From NCBI GenBank assembly GCA_003254905.1, contig QANU01054449.1, forward strand, positions 133,669 to 197,668: a stretch of 64,000 nt of DNA, read 5' to 3'. This DNA is from Nissolia schottii. Taxonomy: Eukaryota > Streptophyta > Magnoliopsida > Fabales > Fabaceae. The position numbers were made by a program, and so were the translations under genes. The notes below the pieces were generated by a model, which was given only the letters and a program-made list of their open reading frames with translations, did not search any database and was not told where the DNA came from. Below are positions 47,373 to 59,579 of the stretch, piece by piece. Numbering within the stretch: position 1 is the stretch's first letter; each line of letters starts with the position of its first letter.

Positions 47373-50300
47373 ATTCACCATCTACCATCCAAGAAGGTAA
47401 GGAACTCAAGTTACCCACTTTTGCTAGCTTCTTGATAATTAAAGAAAGGTGAATTCAAGCCTTGCTTGCTTGCTTGGCTTTCTTGACCTAGAAATGAAAA
47501 CATGAACATAATTAGGCCAAACATAGGTTATGGAAGATTAGGGTTTAGAACTTGTGAGCTTGGCTTCTTCTTGAAGAGAATTTTCTAACCTTGATACTAG
47601 CTTGCTTTCTAAATTAATTTGAGAGTGAATTAGGATGATGAGAACAAGAGATGATGATGGAGCTTAGGGCTTTGGTTGGCTTTAGGGTTTTTCTCTTAGG
47701 AATTTAGGAAGAAGGAATTGAGTCTTTTGTGCAAGTGTGTGTGTTTCGGGTTGGAGGGCTGCCGTGGGAGACTTTGGCTTTAAGCCTAGAGTCTTCTTAT
47801 TATTCCCGGTGTGATTTTGATCGTCTTCGTTCATTAACTATTTACGTCCGAACGTCCTAAAAATATTTCGGACATACCGTTGTAACCTAGAAATTTTCCT
47901 TATTCCTATTTAAATTTTTCTTGAAATATTCTCACATTATTTTCATATTAGTGTATTTTACAGACTCCTTTGAGTCACCCTTAAGTTCTAAAAATAGCCT
48001 AATACTAACCCAAACGTCTCCAAACGTCACGAGATCGCAAAATTATTATTTTTAACTAATACGATAGAGATTAAATAAATTCTTTGAATTTCATTTCGTT
48101 TTTATCTCATCTTTCCTTATTAACATGTTCTTAATTATTTATTAAGCGGAATTTTAGCGAAGGAAAACTTGGGTTGTTACAGTACACGATGCTTTTGGAG
48201 GTGATTTTGATCCGTAAAATGATAACTTACTACATGAGGAACCTAATCCAGATGCGAAGAATTTCTATAGTTTGTTAGAGGAAGCAAACACTCCGATGTG
48301 GAAAGGAGCAATTCATACACGATTATCTGTGGCAACGAGGTTGTTAACTATGAAGTCAAATGTTAATCAAAGCGAGAGATCATTCGATCAGTGGCTTGAT
48401 TTCATTAAAGAGCTGACGCCACCGAGGAATAAAATTTCAATAAACTTTTACCAAGCTAAGAAAGTCTTTTCTAAACTTGCCTTAAATTCCATGAAAATTG
48501 ATTGTTGTCGGTCGGGTTGTATGTTGTACTATAATGATGATGGATCTCTCACTCAGTACAAATTTTGTGGTGTCGATAAGTTTAAGCCAAGGAGAGTTGG
48601 CCTTGGGAGGTATAAGGATGTTGCTTATAAAAGAATGCATTACTTGCCTTTGATTCCATGATTGAAGAAGTTGTTTGCATCCATGAGGTCGGCACCGCAC
48701 ATGACATGGCACTTTGAGAATAAAAGAAACAACTGTCGCATGACTCACCCTTCTCATGGTGAGGCATGGAAACACTTTGACAGAGTTTACTCTGAATTTG
48801 CTACAGAACCTCGTACTGTGATATTAGGGCTTTGTTCTGATAGTTTTACCCCTAATAATCAATTTAGCAAACTGTACTCTTTTTGGCCAATGATCATTAC
48901 ACCCTATAATCTACCGCCTGATATGTGCATGAAAGACCCTTAAATGTTCTTATCTTGTGTAATTCCCGGCTCGAGTACCCCTAAAGCAAAGATTGATGTT
49001 TTTTCTTCAGCCTTTGATAGATGAATTAAACCAGTTGTGGAATCCAGGTGTGCTTGTGTACGACGTCTCTAGGAAGCAGAATTTTGTTTTGAGGGCGTCT
49101 TTGATTGGACCATTAATGATTTTCCTATTTATGGAATGCTGTCTGGATGGATGACACATGGAACTTTAGCTTGTCCAATTTGTATGGAGGAGACTAAAGT
49201 GTTCTGGCTACTGCACAGAGGAAAAAAAATCCTAATTTGATTGTCACAGGTTATTCTTGGAACTCAAGCACACATTTAGGAATAGTAGGTATGACTTTTT
49301 GAATAACAAAATTGAAAATGAAGAGGCGCCACAACGATTAACTGGCTGTGAGATTCTTAGGAGGGTTACACATCTGCCGAAGATAACTGAAGTTGGCAAA
49401 GTCAGGGAAGAACATAATTGGACTAAGAAGAATATATTCTAGGATTTGTCGTATTGGAAATATAATTTGGTTTGTCATTGTCTAGATGTTATGCATATTG
49501 AAAAGAATGCCTTCGACAATATAATGCATACAGTCATGGACACCTATCAAACCAAGGACAACGAGAAGGCAAGGTTAGATTTGAAATAGTTGTGTAGAAG
49601 TCCCGAGTTGAACCTACAACAAATTTTTGATGGTCATTTCATGAAGCCCAAGGCCTGTTATACTCTATACAAGCGACAAGTTCAAAGTGTGCTTCATTGG
49701 TTGCGAGAACTAAAAATGTCTGACAGTTATACATCTAACTTGGCTTGATGTGTGAATATTGCACAAGGGAAGTTGGTTGGTATGAAGAGCCACGACTGTC
49801 ATGTGTTTATGCAATGTCTTCTACCAATTGCATTCAGAGAACTGCCAAAGAGTGTGTTGAAATCGATAAGCGAGCTGAGTCAGTTTTTCAAAACATTGTG
49901 CTCGTCGACTGTTGACGCTGAGGACCTCTTAGACATGGAGCAAAACATTCTCATTATCCTTTGTTCACTTGAGAGGGTGCTTCTCCCTTTGTTTTTTGAT
50001 GTAATGGAGTATTTGCCTGTACACTTAACATAAGAAGGTCGAATGTGGTCTGGTTCAGTACAATTGGATGTATCCAGTTGAAAGGTGCATGAGAATGTTC
50101 AAAAGAACTGTGAAAAACAGGGCTCAAGTTGAGGGGTTCATATGCGAGGCATTCCTAACGAAGGAAACTTCTTATTTTTGTTCGTACTACTTTGGTGCTA
50201 ATGTTAATTGCAATAGAACCATAATAGGATGTAACGATGATGGTGGCGCAATGCCTAATCAGTAGACATTTTCAATTTTCAATCAAATTGAATGCACAGC

Positions 50301-51366
50301 TGGAAGAGCAAACGCTTATTGGTTGAATGCACAAGAAAGGGTTGCAACTCACTTGGCTGTTCTGTTGATTTGTGAAGAAGTGCTTCCATATTACCAGTAA
50401 GTTCAATCAATCCTTATAATCTTGTTTATACTTCTAATACGCAATTTCTAAAAATGTTAATTACGTCGATGCGTGTTTTCAGGATGTTTCAACAACAATT
50501 TGGTGATCAATGCGATGATCAAATGTTTTCTTCGTGGTATGCTAATTATGTATGTCTTTAACTTTAAACTATATATTTTAAATGAATGATTTCCTTTATC
50601 ATAATCGGATACGTATAACTTAGTTTTTAAAATCAATATAGGTGCAAAGTCATTGTAGCAGCGACTATCACTTGATGAGTTGGCCTATTTATTTTGTAAA
50701 CGGATATAAATTTCACACATCTGAATGAACAATTGGACAAAGGACAAACAATAGTGGGGTTTGGGTTAAGGGTGAATATTTTAATGCTGCTAAAACAACC
50801 AATGATTAGTATGGAGTACTTAAACAAATTATTGAATTGGAATATGCACACGATGGTCCATCTCATCATGTTGTACTTTTCTGCTGTGATTGGTATGATC
50901 CTAACAGAACTCGGACTCACCTCGACTACAAGACCACTAAGATTAATTCTACACGGCGGTATAGGGGGTATGATCCGTTCATCGTTGCTGAAAGAGCAAG
51001 ACAAGTCTATTACGCAAACTATTCGGGAGGTAGCCAATCAAGTTGGAAAGTTGTGATGAAATGCAAACCAAGTGGTCGAATTAAGTTTGATGACGCCGAA
51101 TCTTCAGACAATATATTTGATGAAGCATATCAACTGCTGGAGCCTATCCCGACAATGATAATTACTGAGTCTTCGAACCCTACAACATTAGCCAACGGTA
51201 CATTTGATGATCACCCTGACATTGTTGAACTCCCTAACCTCCAACAACATGCAAATGATCAAGAAGTCGATGTTTACAATGATAACGACGAAAAAGAAGA
51301 GTTCGATGATGAACTTCATTCCGAAAGTAACGATGGCCGTTTTGAACTTTTAGAGTACTATATGTA

Positions 51367-51890
51367 ATTATTTGACAATTTGTAACACAATTTCATTTCA
51401 ATATTATATATAATTTTCTTATTAAGTTTTATTGCACAAATTCATTTCTTAATTGGTAGTTAATAATTTATAGAGATAGAGTATTATTTATGTATTACAA
51501 TTAATAGGTAACTATTAGGGTTGTATATTGTATATAATTATTTATTATATTCAATAAAAACATTAATTCAATTAATTAAATGTACATCTATTTAATAAAC
51601 AGAGCTAATTATACCTTTTAATTATATATTTTATTGTCATTTTTTGGTATTAGATAACTATCAAATTATTTATTATAATTACTAAATATATTATTGAATT
51701 CAATATGTATCTAATTCAACAATTATATAATTATGTATTTATTTCATATATAATTTTTAGGATTAAAAAATAAGTTAATTAATTTATTATTTAATTAAAT
51801 AATTATAATATTTGATTATATAATTAATTACAATAAACAATAATATAATAATTGGAAATATAAATATATAGATATATATATATATATATT
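51367..51890. other. AT-rich 3' region of the CACTA element
   Basis: Extremely AT-rich non-coding DNA between the end of the transposase frame and the subterminal repeats, including a (TA)n run at about 51872-51888. Confidence 0.6.
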
Positions 51891-51899
51891 TAATTTTCT

Positions 51900-52409
51900 A
51901 TATCGTCGGAAACTACCCACACAAGATTTCGACGACAACATTTGTACCTACTGTTGGTTAATATCTGATGAAAATTCAGATTAAAAAATTAATATAATTA
52001 CTGTTGAATACATTCAATGGTAATTTGTAATAAAGTATGGGAAAATATAATCAAATTTTCGTCGGTTCTAGTCAACGGTAATTCTAATTAAAATATTAAT
52101 ATAATTACTGTCATATACTTTCAATGGTAATTTGTCATAAATTATGTGCGATTATTAATATAATTATCATCGGTTGTGTTTGACAGTAAACAGCTCAAGT
52201 CGAACAGTTCTTGGGTCGTCGTTACCGTCAGTCTCGGCTGACACTAACTATTGTCTGCTCTCTGTATTTGATGGTAACAAATTTCCATCGAGGCTACTAC
52301 CGTCGGTACCATTTTTGGCGGAAAGTCTGACGAAAAGTGAAAAAACTGACTATAATTGGAAAAAAATTTGAAGCTAACTCCAGCAGTGATGCGCGTTTTT
52401 CTTGTAGTG
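51900..52409. repeat. CACTA right subterminal repeats and terminus
   Basis: Repeated words TCGTCGG, CATTCAATGGTAATTTG, CGGTTCTAGTCAACGGTAA and TACCGTCGGTACC occur in both orientations up to the terminal CTTGTAGTG at 52401-52409. Confidence 0.8.
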
Positions 52410-52412
52410 TTT

Positions 52413-53239
52413 GATGAATTTTTTGATTTCGGACAAAATAATGATGGATTTTTTTGTGATATTCTAATAATTTAATTAATTAATTAATTTATATATGTAT
52501 ACACTTTAAGTTTATTTCATTTTATTCAACTATTTATTTATTTATTCACTTAGTTATTCATTTTTTATTATTATTTTTTCAAGTAAAATTATTGAACATT
52601 TAGTGACACAATAATTTATATTTCATGACATGACACTCTAAGTGAGTAGACCTCACTCTCTCCCTCTTTCTTTTTTCCTTATTTTTCTTCTTTATTTCTC
52701 TTTTTTTTTCAAAAAAAATCCCACTCCCACATAATACTCCGCCCTCTTTACTAAAACAACGAACACACACACAGAGGAAGTCCTCTGTTTCTCCCTTCTT
52801 TTCTTTTTTTTTTTTTTCTTTCTTCCCTTTCGTGACATTTTTATATATTGATTGGTGTAAGAAGAAGTTGCTATCTTTATTCACGATCATGGTGTGTTTT
52901 GTTGGAAGAAGATGGTGTCTATTTAGTTGCAAGATTATTAGGATTTTTTAGATTTTGGACAAAAAGGAACTGATCTTTAATTTATGATAATGAAAGGAAA
53001 AAAAAACATCAAGTTTGATGAACAGAGGCGGGCAAGCCATCTAAGGTTTGGCTGGTTGTTGATGATGATAAAGGTTGATGGGATTTGGGAGGCTTCGACG
53101 GAGGTTGTCAGTGATGATTGCCGACGACAGTTGTCGGTGGCAGTTGCTGGTGATTATTAAAATTTATTATGTGTATCAAAATTTACCTATAGTAACATTA
53201 AATTTTTATTGTGAGGGTCATATTGCAATTACCGAATTG
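52413..53239. other. Sequence outside the CACTA right end
   Basis: It includes a CT-rich block (52640-52830) and a GC-richer block with GACGACAG and GTCGGTGG words (53010-53160). No gene was identified; probably part of the possible outer element. Confidence 0.4.
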
Positions 53240-53374
53240 TAATCCACATTAACCGTACCAACTTGATCCCTAACATTGATCAGACCAAATAAGTCAGAAC
53301 CTGAAAACAAATATTTCGAAAGACACGCGAGCTTTATAAAACCAAAGCAAAAAACATTACCAAATACATAAATA

Positions 53375-54115
53375 AAATAAAATAGAGCTCGTATTCAATT
53401 AAATAAAAAAAAGTAATTGTCACACTCTTTCTCCTACTCCACACTCTCTTCACTCACTTTAAAACATGTGCACTCACTCTATTTCAAAAAGCAAAATAAA
53501 ATGGGACTCACACCCAATTAAATAGTAGAAGGTAACTCCCACACACACTATACTGCTTCGAGACACAAACTTTATAGCAACAAAAAAAAAAATTTGGTAC
53601 TCACAATCACAAACTTTGGTACTCGTAGACAAAAAAAAAAAAAAAAACAAAACTTAGTACTTATAGACATAAACTTTTGAACAAATAGAAACAAACCTTA
53701 ATATAATGCACAAACTTTATAACAACTAAAAATAAACTTTAGTGTTCATATAGACAAACTTTCGAATAAGCAGACATTTTAAGAAGCAAAAATAAACTTT
53801 AAAGCAAACAGAAACAAACTTTGGACTCAGAAACACAAAGTTTTGAACAAGCAAATTCATAACGTCTTGCGAAGAAGAAAATGAAACAAACAAGAACAGC
53901 AAGGAGGAGGTTGGAGATTGGAAAAAGAAAATGTTACGATAAGGGTTTACAGATAGAAGAAAAGAGATGAAAATGGAAATTACATATGAAAAAAATTGAG
54001 AGAAATGAAAGGAGAACAAAGAAGAGAGAGAAAATGAAAGAAAAAAAAATGACGAATGAAGATTAAATATAATTTGTTGCAATTTGATATTTCAGTTGTA
54101 TACAAAGTATTAGTA
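53375..54115 (+). mobile_element. Purine-rich minisatellite element, copy 1
   Basis: It begins with ATTAAATA-AAAAGTAA and CACTC-rich sequence, followed by units such as ACAAACTTTGGTACTC and ACAAACTTTCGAATAAGC. Next comes the landmark AACGTCTTGCGAAGAAG, and then a purine-rich stretch containing AAGGGTTTACAGATAGAAG. The same landmarks recur in the same order at 58675-59575 and 60625-61275. It is non-coding. Confidence 0.7.
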
Positions 54116-54119
54116 AAAA

Positions 54120-57100
54120 GGAATGCAGTATAATCTACATGTATATGTTAAGGAAGAAGTACCGAAAGTGCATAATAATGGTTACCCAGTTTCAAAATTC
54201 AGAACATGAAAAAATAGATATAGAATACATAAATCATGTAAAAAGGAGAAGCTAGGGCTTTAATGTCGGTTCAAAGGTCAGCTGGGGAAATGATTGGAAT
54301 ATGGCGTAGGTGTAGCTATAGGAATAGGATGTCCTTTGATCCTAATTCTCTGGTTTCCCTTTCTCACCACACAGACCAACCAATTTCTTTTTATTGCCCC
54401 CGGTAAACAACAATATTGGGTTTCACCTTTTAGTCTTTTTAGTTTTCCTCATGATCGGCATGAGCGACCCACACAACCACTACCGTCAATCCTATTTGTT
54501 TACACTCATCAATTGACCTTTCTATTTTTGTCCCACGCTAAGTAGTAGTAGTAATTTGAGTTAAACACGTTAAAGAAAAATATTTCACCACTTTGAAAAG
54601 GAGTCCCTTTTAATTTCCACTACGTAGATCATATTGGTGACTAAACTACTTTACGCTGTATGCCGTTAGATCACCAAGGAGAAAAATTGTTGTTTACGGC
54701 AGTTTTTGTAAGTTATCGTTGTTTTCTATTTATTTTTCTTTATTTTTAATGCAATAATTAATATATGGAGTGATAATCATAGAATTTCTCCTAATTTTCC
54801 CAGCTCAAGGTAAAAAGGCAAGAACCACTATACAGACCGAGCGTGCAGAATTTAGCATTCAAAATTTTCCTGTAAAGTGTTTATATAGGCAATACCAACT
54901 ATATAGATAATTGAATGAATTTAGATCAGTATTCGTTGGACCTTGGGATAGCCCTAATGTGAATTATGTGATTAGACGTGGATCTTTGAATATCTACTTA
55001 ATTACAAGTAGGTGATTTCTCAAATACTCCATGAGCATATTTTAAAGCTTTGATTGTACTACAAAATGATACAGGGGGCATGTGTTTCGCAGAATCTTGC
55101 AGCATTTTTTGTGAATATGAATTTGAGGATGACAGATTTCTGTATTTGCAGGAAAGGTTGGTAAGAATTGTGGTGTTCCTAGTGTTTCATCAAATAACCT
55201 TCTTTCTTCTTTATTTTGGTGTTAAAGTCATAGATCTGAAAAGTTTGAAACATAGATTTAAAAAGTTTAAAATCAGAGATCTAAAATCATGGTTTGTGAT
55301 GAAGATGGGAGCACAGTGATGAGGAAGTGACTGTATTTATGAATCTCATCAACCAAGTGAAAAATGGAGTTCTAGTACTTGGATTTATGAATCGGTGACA
55401 AATTTTCAACTTTTAAAGTTTTTGATTGTTTTGATGATGGAGGAATGATGGAGGAAGGATGGAGACAGGCGAGAAGAAGACATTTTGATGGTGTTGTTAA
55501 TTAATTTTTGAATTTAAATTTTTAGGATATTTTTGAAAAAAATGACAATGTTCCTATAAATGTTAGTATCAATAAAAAGCAAAAATAATTCATTCCTATA
55601 CATATTTTATAAAAATTTTAAAAGTTTAATCCATGAACTAAACAGATTTAAATGTCATTCTTAAAAAAGATATTTCTAAAATTGTTATTCCTAAAAATGT
55701 AAAATGAATCTGCAAACCGCACACTCCTATATATGTTCTATTGTGAAAATAATTAGTAGGTAAGACGAAATAAAATGCCTTTTGTGCTCTTACTTTGAAT
55801 CGTGCAATGGGGTTTGGTATTTGTGTGTGTAATCAAATATTGAGATATAGTATTTGGTTGGGTGTTTGACAGAAGATCATGATTCAATTGGCAAAAAAGT
55901 TGGTAAGGTGGGCACAGTATTGCGTAATGGAGAGTTACTGTTTGGATGGAATGAGGAATTAAACGCTTGTTGACCTGTTTTATGGCTTCCTTGCATCCAC
56001 GCTAAAGACGACATTTAGTGGTATCTAGTTTGCAACTTCAGTGACTTTTTGCCTCAAAATGTCAAGGATAAATACCCTTCTTAGGTTGCCTCCTACAGCA
56101 TGACTAATTAAATTATGGCTCTATGAAGAACAAACGTATTTACTTGGCATATTTTCCTTCATTAATTTGGAAAATCAAGTTATATTTTTGAACAAACGTA
56201 TAATACCCTATTCTTGTAGTCTTTGGCCTAGAATTTGCAAAACAGTTGTCCTGTTTAAACATAATAAAATGTGTGGATAATTTTTCTTACAAGTTCATGT
56301 TATATTTTAGTGTAAAGAGGATAAAGATCATTATTATAGTGACCTCCAAACTATCATGCAACAATAACTAAGCAAAGTAACAAAAGACCTTACTAAAACC
56401 CTCAAACAAGATCTACAGGATGTAACCCTTATTTTTTGAATTGTTAAAGTTAGGTTGGTCAAGACTATTTGAATGAGTAGAGATGTATAAGTGTTTGTGC
56501 AAATTGTGTTTTTAATTTGCTTTTGATGTGTTCCCTTTCCTCCCAAAAAAAAATGAACTAAGTTTTTTCATCAAGTTCTAATACAACTATTGAAAGTTAA
56601 CTAAGTAATTGTCAAATTTTAATGAATAATATTTTGAGTCTCTTTGCAATCTCTTTTAACTCTTCGAGTTTAAATGAATGAAGATGTATTTACCAAAAAA
56701 AAAGGAACCCTTTTTTGGAGGGAAAAAAAGTGATTAATTCTGATTAAAATGTATAAATATTTTATCACATTTATTACGCAAATCATACAATACATTTGCG
56801 ATATATGGTGAAACTCATAATACATGTGAAGAAAATGACAATGTGTTTGCAATTTTTGATATCTTCGTGTAGCATTTTTCTTTGCAAAATCATTGATAGA
56901 TTAACCTTTCAAACGCTACCATTAGCTGTATCTAAGAATACAGTAGAATTGATCTCTATAAAATTAGGGTCCAATTCTAGCGCACGGTGGACGGGCGATA
57001 GGGGGGAGATTGCAGGGCTGCACGCAGGGACAGACAGGGTTTGGGAAATTTATGGCAAAAGCGTGAGAGTGTGGGCCCCTCACTCATGATTGGGTCAAGG

Positions 57101-58670
57101 GCCGAATATACACAACTTGATGATTTGGTGGGGAGCCATCAGCAACCCCACTTGTCTCCTTGTCCTCTCCTTTTCATTGGTTATTTATTCCAAATCTCCC
57201 ATGTCTTGTAATCCTAGTGGATAACATGTGGGTCCCCCTTCACCATCATAAAAATTAAGAAGGCTAAAAATTGTGTCAAAGTTAGGCTTTTAACCCCCCG
57301 CCCCTCCCAGCCATCCTAGGCGATGGAGATAAATTAAGAGTTAAACAAACAGTAATCTCAAATAATCATGCCCCATACATAAGGAACAAATTAATGTTGT
57401 AATATGGCTAAACCGTGTTTCCGATCTTCTTTTTTGTTAATGATTAAATTCGTCCCTTCCTTGTTCCCCTTATTGTTTTGCTTTCGACATGCCTTTTAGC
57501 CTTTTATGGGAACAATGTTTGGCAGTCAACTACTATAGTGGGCTGAGTTTAGATGCGCACTGTAAATTTGGGTTGGGTTAAGGAGTAACATGCAAATTTT
57601 CCATTGTTGCCATAATTCAGCAACTCTACGAACCTCTCATCATTCATCAAAAACCATCATAACTCTTGAGGATCTATGTGGTATGTGGACATCATAACAC
57701 CAATCTCAATTACTTGGGTGGAATATATATAAGGATCTATATGCATTTAGTCCTCAACTTGGCTATTATTATTTCCTACTACTCATCACTTTTCATTTAT
57801 CCGCCTAACTAACCAACTAATTAACAACAATTACAATTATATCCTTGATCCTTCCAAAATCAAAATAAGCTGCAAGCTGAGGTACCTGCTCCGAATGTTC
57901 GAGGAGAGATAAACTTTTATGCCTTAGTGGATTCAGTAAGTATTTAAATTAGCTTATTTAAGCTAAAATAAAAACTTCTTATAAAAACCATACTAATTAA
58001 TGAGCCTTTAGTAAAAAAAGATTTCTCTTACAATCAATTAATGGTGGCTGAGTGATGTGTTGCAAATTTTGGAATTATGATCAAAAGAACAGGTCCTGCT
58101 ATAGGTTGGTGAGTGTTGCATTAGGTAATGCCTGCAGTTATGTGAGCCTAAGCGAGTGTGCTGAAATATGGATGCGTGTTCTAGGATGCGGTTAATGTGG
58201 ACTCAATTACATTAGTGTGAGGTGCTATACTCTGGCCTCGGAAGCAAGAATCTAAGCTTTCCAGAGAAGTATCCACAGGAAGTTTGCGACAGCAGGGCTA
58301 AGAGTGCTTTACATATGTTGGGCTTTTAATTTTGTATTGTAATAGTGCTGTAAACTTGCTTTGATGCTTTTGATAGTTTTAGTATGTGATGCAGTTGTTT
58401 AAATTAGAAAGGGTTGACAATCTTTTTTTCCTAGACAAAAGTAAGGGTTTTGCCATTAAATTTTTTTTTTCCAAAAGGTTTTAACGATATTTTCTCCACC
58501 TTACCAAGTTATTTTACCTCTCAATGATTTGGAGGTCTTCTTAATGATCATCTTTACTCCATTTTTGGGTTGTAGTAAAAATAGCTACGGAACTTATTGG
58601 AAAAAAAATTTAAAACCAAGCACGTACCCGAACCAATATCATTAAAAAAATTGTATAAAACAATCTACGG
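54120..58670. other. Intergenic DNA, no supported gene
   Basis: Mostly AT-rich. A GC-richer island at 56955-57320 (with GGGCCCC and CCACATGTTATCC-type words) and another at 58090-58320 resemble exon or promoter remnants, but no frame longer than about 100 codons with a recognisable domain exists. The frames at 54294-54545 and 55050-55319 are unsupported. Confidence 0.45.
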
Positions 58671-58674
58671 TAAT

Positions 58675-59575
58675 GCTAGGTGTATACTAATTTTGTTGTC
58701 ACTAGATGATGTACATATGGTATACACATCGACACAAAATGCATAAACTTTTGCATACACATGCACAAATATTTTTCACATGCAGAACCAAATCATGTCA
58801 GATATATGGCTCATTAAATAGTGAAAAGTAACTGTGTTGCGCTCTCATTTTTACTCCTCACTCACACTCTAAGCGCGTGACTCACTCGCTACCCTGCACA
58901 AATATTTCAAAGCAAATACATAAATTTTTGAACTGACGTGCACAAATTTTTTAGCAAACATAAACAAATAATAAGACGAAAATGAAAATAAAACAAAAAT
59001 GAAGAATAAGAAAATTTTGGTACTCACATGCACAAAATTTTGAACAAAAATGCACAAATTTTTCTACACATATACAAACTTTTGAATAACCAAAAACAAA
59101 AAATTTGACAAAAATGAAAATGAAAACAAATACAAAGAAAAAAACTTTTGTGCTTATGTTCGCAAACTTTTCCATACGCATGCACAAAATTTTTAACAAC
59201 CAATAAAAAATGAAAATTTATCCAAATGAATACAAAAATAAAAACTCTGGTATCTATAACGTCTTGAGAAGAAAAAGAAAAAAGAAGAAGAAAAAATTAT
59301 ATCAAAATAGTGTATGTGATAAATAAAGAAAAATGAACCAAAAAACTGAACAAATAAAGAAAGTAAAAAAACATTTGTGATAAAATGAAGAAAAAAAAAA
59401 CAAAGAACGAAAAAATGAGGGGAGAAGAAGAAGAGGAGGAGCGTGAGAGATTGAGAAAGAGTAGGGAGAAGAAAGAGAAAATATACATTTAATATAATGA
59501 TAGATTGATTAAAAAAACAAAAAGTTATGTAAAGAAAGCTTGTTTTTAACACCCTATTATAAATAGCAGATATCT
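58675..59575 (+). mobile_element. Purine-rich minisatellite element, copy 2
   Basis: The left end GCTAGGTGTATACTAATTTT resembles the left end of the foldback-like element at 3888. Then come ATTAAATAGTGAAAAGTAAC, a CACTC-rich block, minisatellite units (TGCACAAATTTTT, TGCACAAAATTTTGAAC), the landmark TAACGTCTTGAGAAGAA (about 59258) and a purine-rich tail. It shares order and orientation with copies 1 and 3. Confidence 0.7.
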
Positions 59576-59579
59576 AACA

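Larger units (their letters stand above)
45336..48181. mobile_element. LTR-like insertion (2,846 bp, probable solo LTR) in the TNP2 pseudogene
   Basis: It begins TGAAACACCCTAGC and ends GGGTTGTTACA, a TG...CA pair with short inverted ends. It is flanked by the perfect 5-bp duplication GTACA (45331-45335 and 48182-48186), the size LTR-element integrases produce. Removing it with one duplication copy joins TTCGAAATG to GTACACGATGC in frame, coding Met-Val-His-Asp. The left end is similar to that of the insertion at 11880. No gag, pol or primer-binding structure is seen, so a solo LTR left by recombination is the simplest reading. It includes a 12-bp tandem array at 47084-47155 and a C-rich block at 46430-46660. 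Confidence 0.8.
44942..51366 (+). pseudogene. TNP2-type CACTA transposase, degraded and split by an insertion
   Basis: The family cuts and pastes CACTA elements in the nucleus. Recognisable domains in order: a Transpos_assoc zinc-binding region (about 45090-45300; CPC..C..C, then MHLYRNEFEPHY and IWADHEE); and, after the insertion, the TNP2/Transposase_21 core (48187-49740; GLGRYKDVAYKRMHYLPLIP, QPLIDELNQLWNPGV, TINDFPIYGMLSGWMTHG, ACPICMEET and LDVMHIEKNAFDNI). A DUF4218 region follows (49752-50265; MKSHDCHVFMQCLLPIAFR and YPVERCMRMFKRTVKNRA), then a DUF4216 C-terminal region (about 50860-51120; DWYDPNR, ARQVYYANYSGGSQSSWKVV), then an acidic tail ending at 51366. Many stops and frameshifts, for example at 48659-48661 and 49586-49588, make it inactive. 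Domain order is otherwise complete. Confidence 0.85.
43780..52409 (+). mobile_element. CACTA element with TNP2 pseudogene; right end intact, left end not seen
   Basis: The right terminus, read on the minus strand from 52409, is CACTACAAGAAAAACGCGC, a canonical CACTA end; TTT (52410-52412) could be one copy of the 3-bp target duplication. Subterminal repeats around CCGTCGGT, CGACGGTAA and variants occur at 51900-52400 and also at about 43780-44260, which places the left end near 43780, next to the telomere-like array. No CACTA word is found there, so the left end appears deleted or rearranged. The interior holds a TNP2 pseudogene in plus orientation, interrupted by the LTR-like insertion at 45336-48181. 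Confidence 0.7.
40240..53302. mobile_element. Possible large outer transposon with inverted ends enclosing CACTA sequences
   Basis: The left stretch from 40240 (AGGCTTCTAACTTGGTCT, then GTTAGTGACCAAGTTGATTC) resembles the reverse complement of the stretch ending at 53302 (AGGTTCTGACTTATTTGG, then GTTAGGGATCAAGTTGGTAC). They align over about 50 bp with gaps and roughly 70 percent identity. Both are followed inward by GC-richer, exon-like sequence with CCG and CTCC words (40480-40860; reverse complement of 53010-53160). No target duplication was found, so the boundaries and the single-element reading are tentative. Confidence 0.4.

Noticed and set aside
48482..48775. Minus-strand frames within the TNP2 region
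   Set aside because: They are antisense to recognisable TNP2 coding sequence.
50633..51037. 134-codon minus-strand frame
   Set aside because: It is antisense to the DUF4216-type region of the transposase pseudogene.
53726..54082. 118-codon minus-strand frame rich in Phe and Ser
   Set aside because: It is the reverse of a purine-rich repeat element; composition explains the absence of stops. The same holds for frames at 58869-59552.
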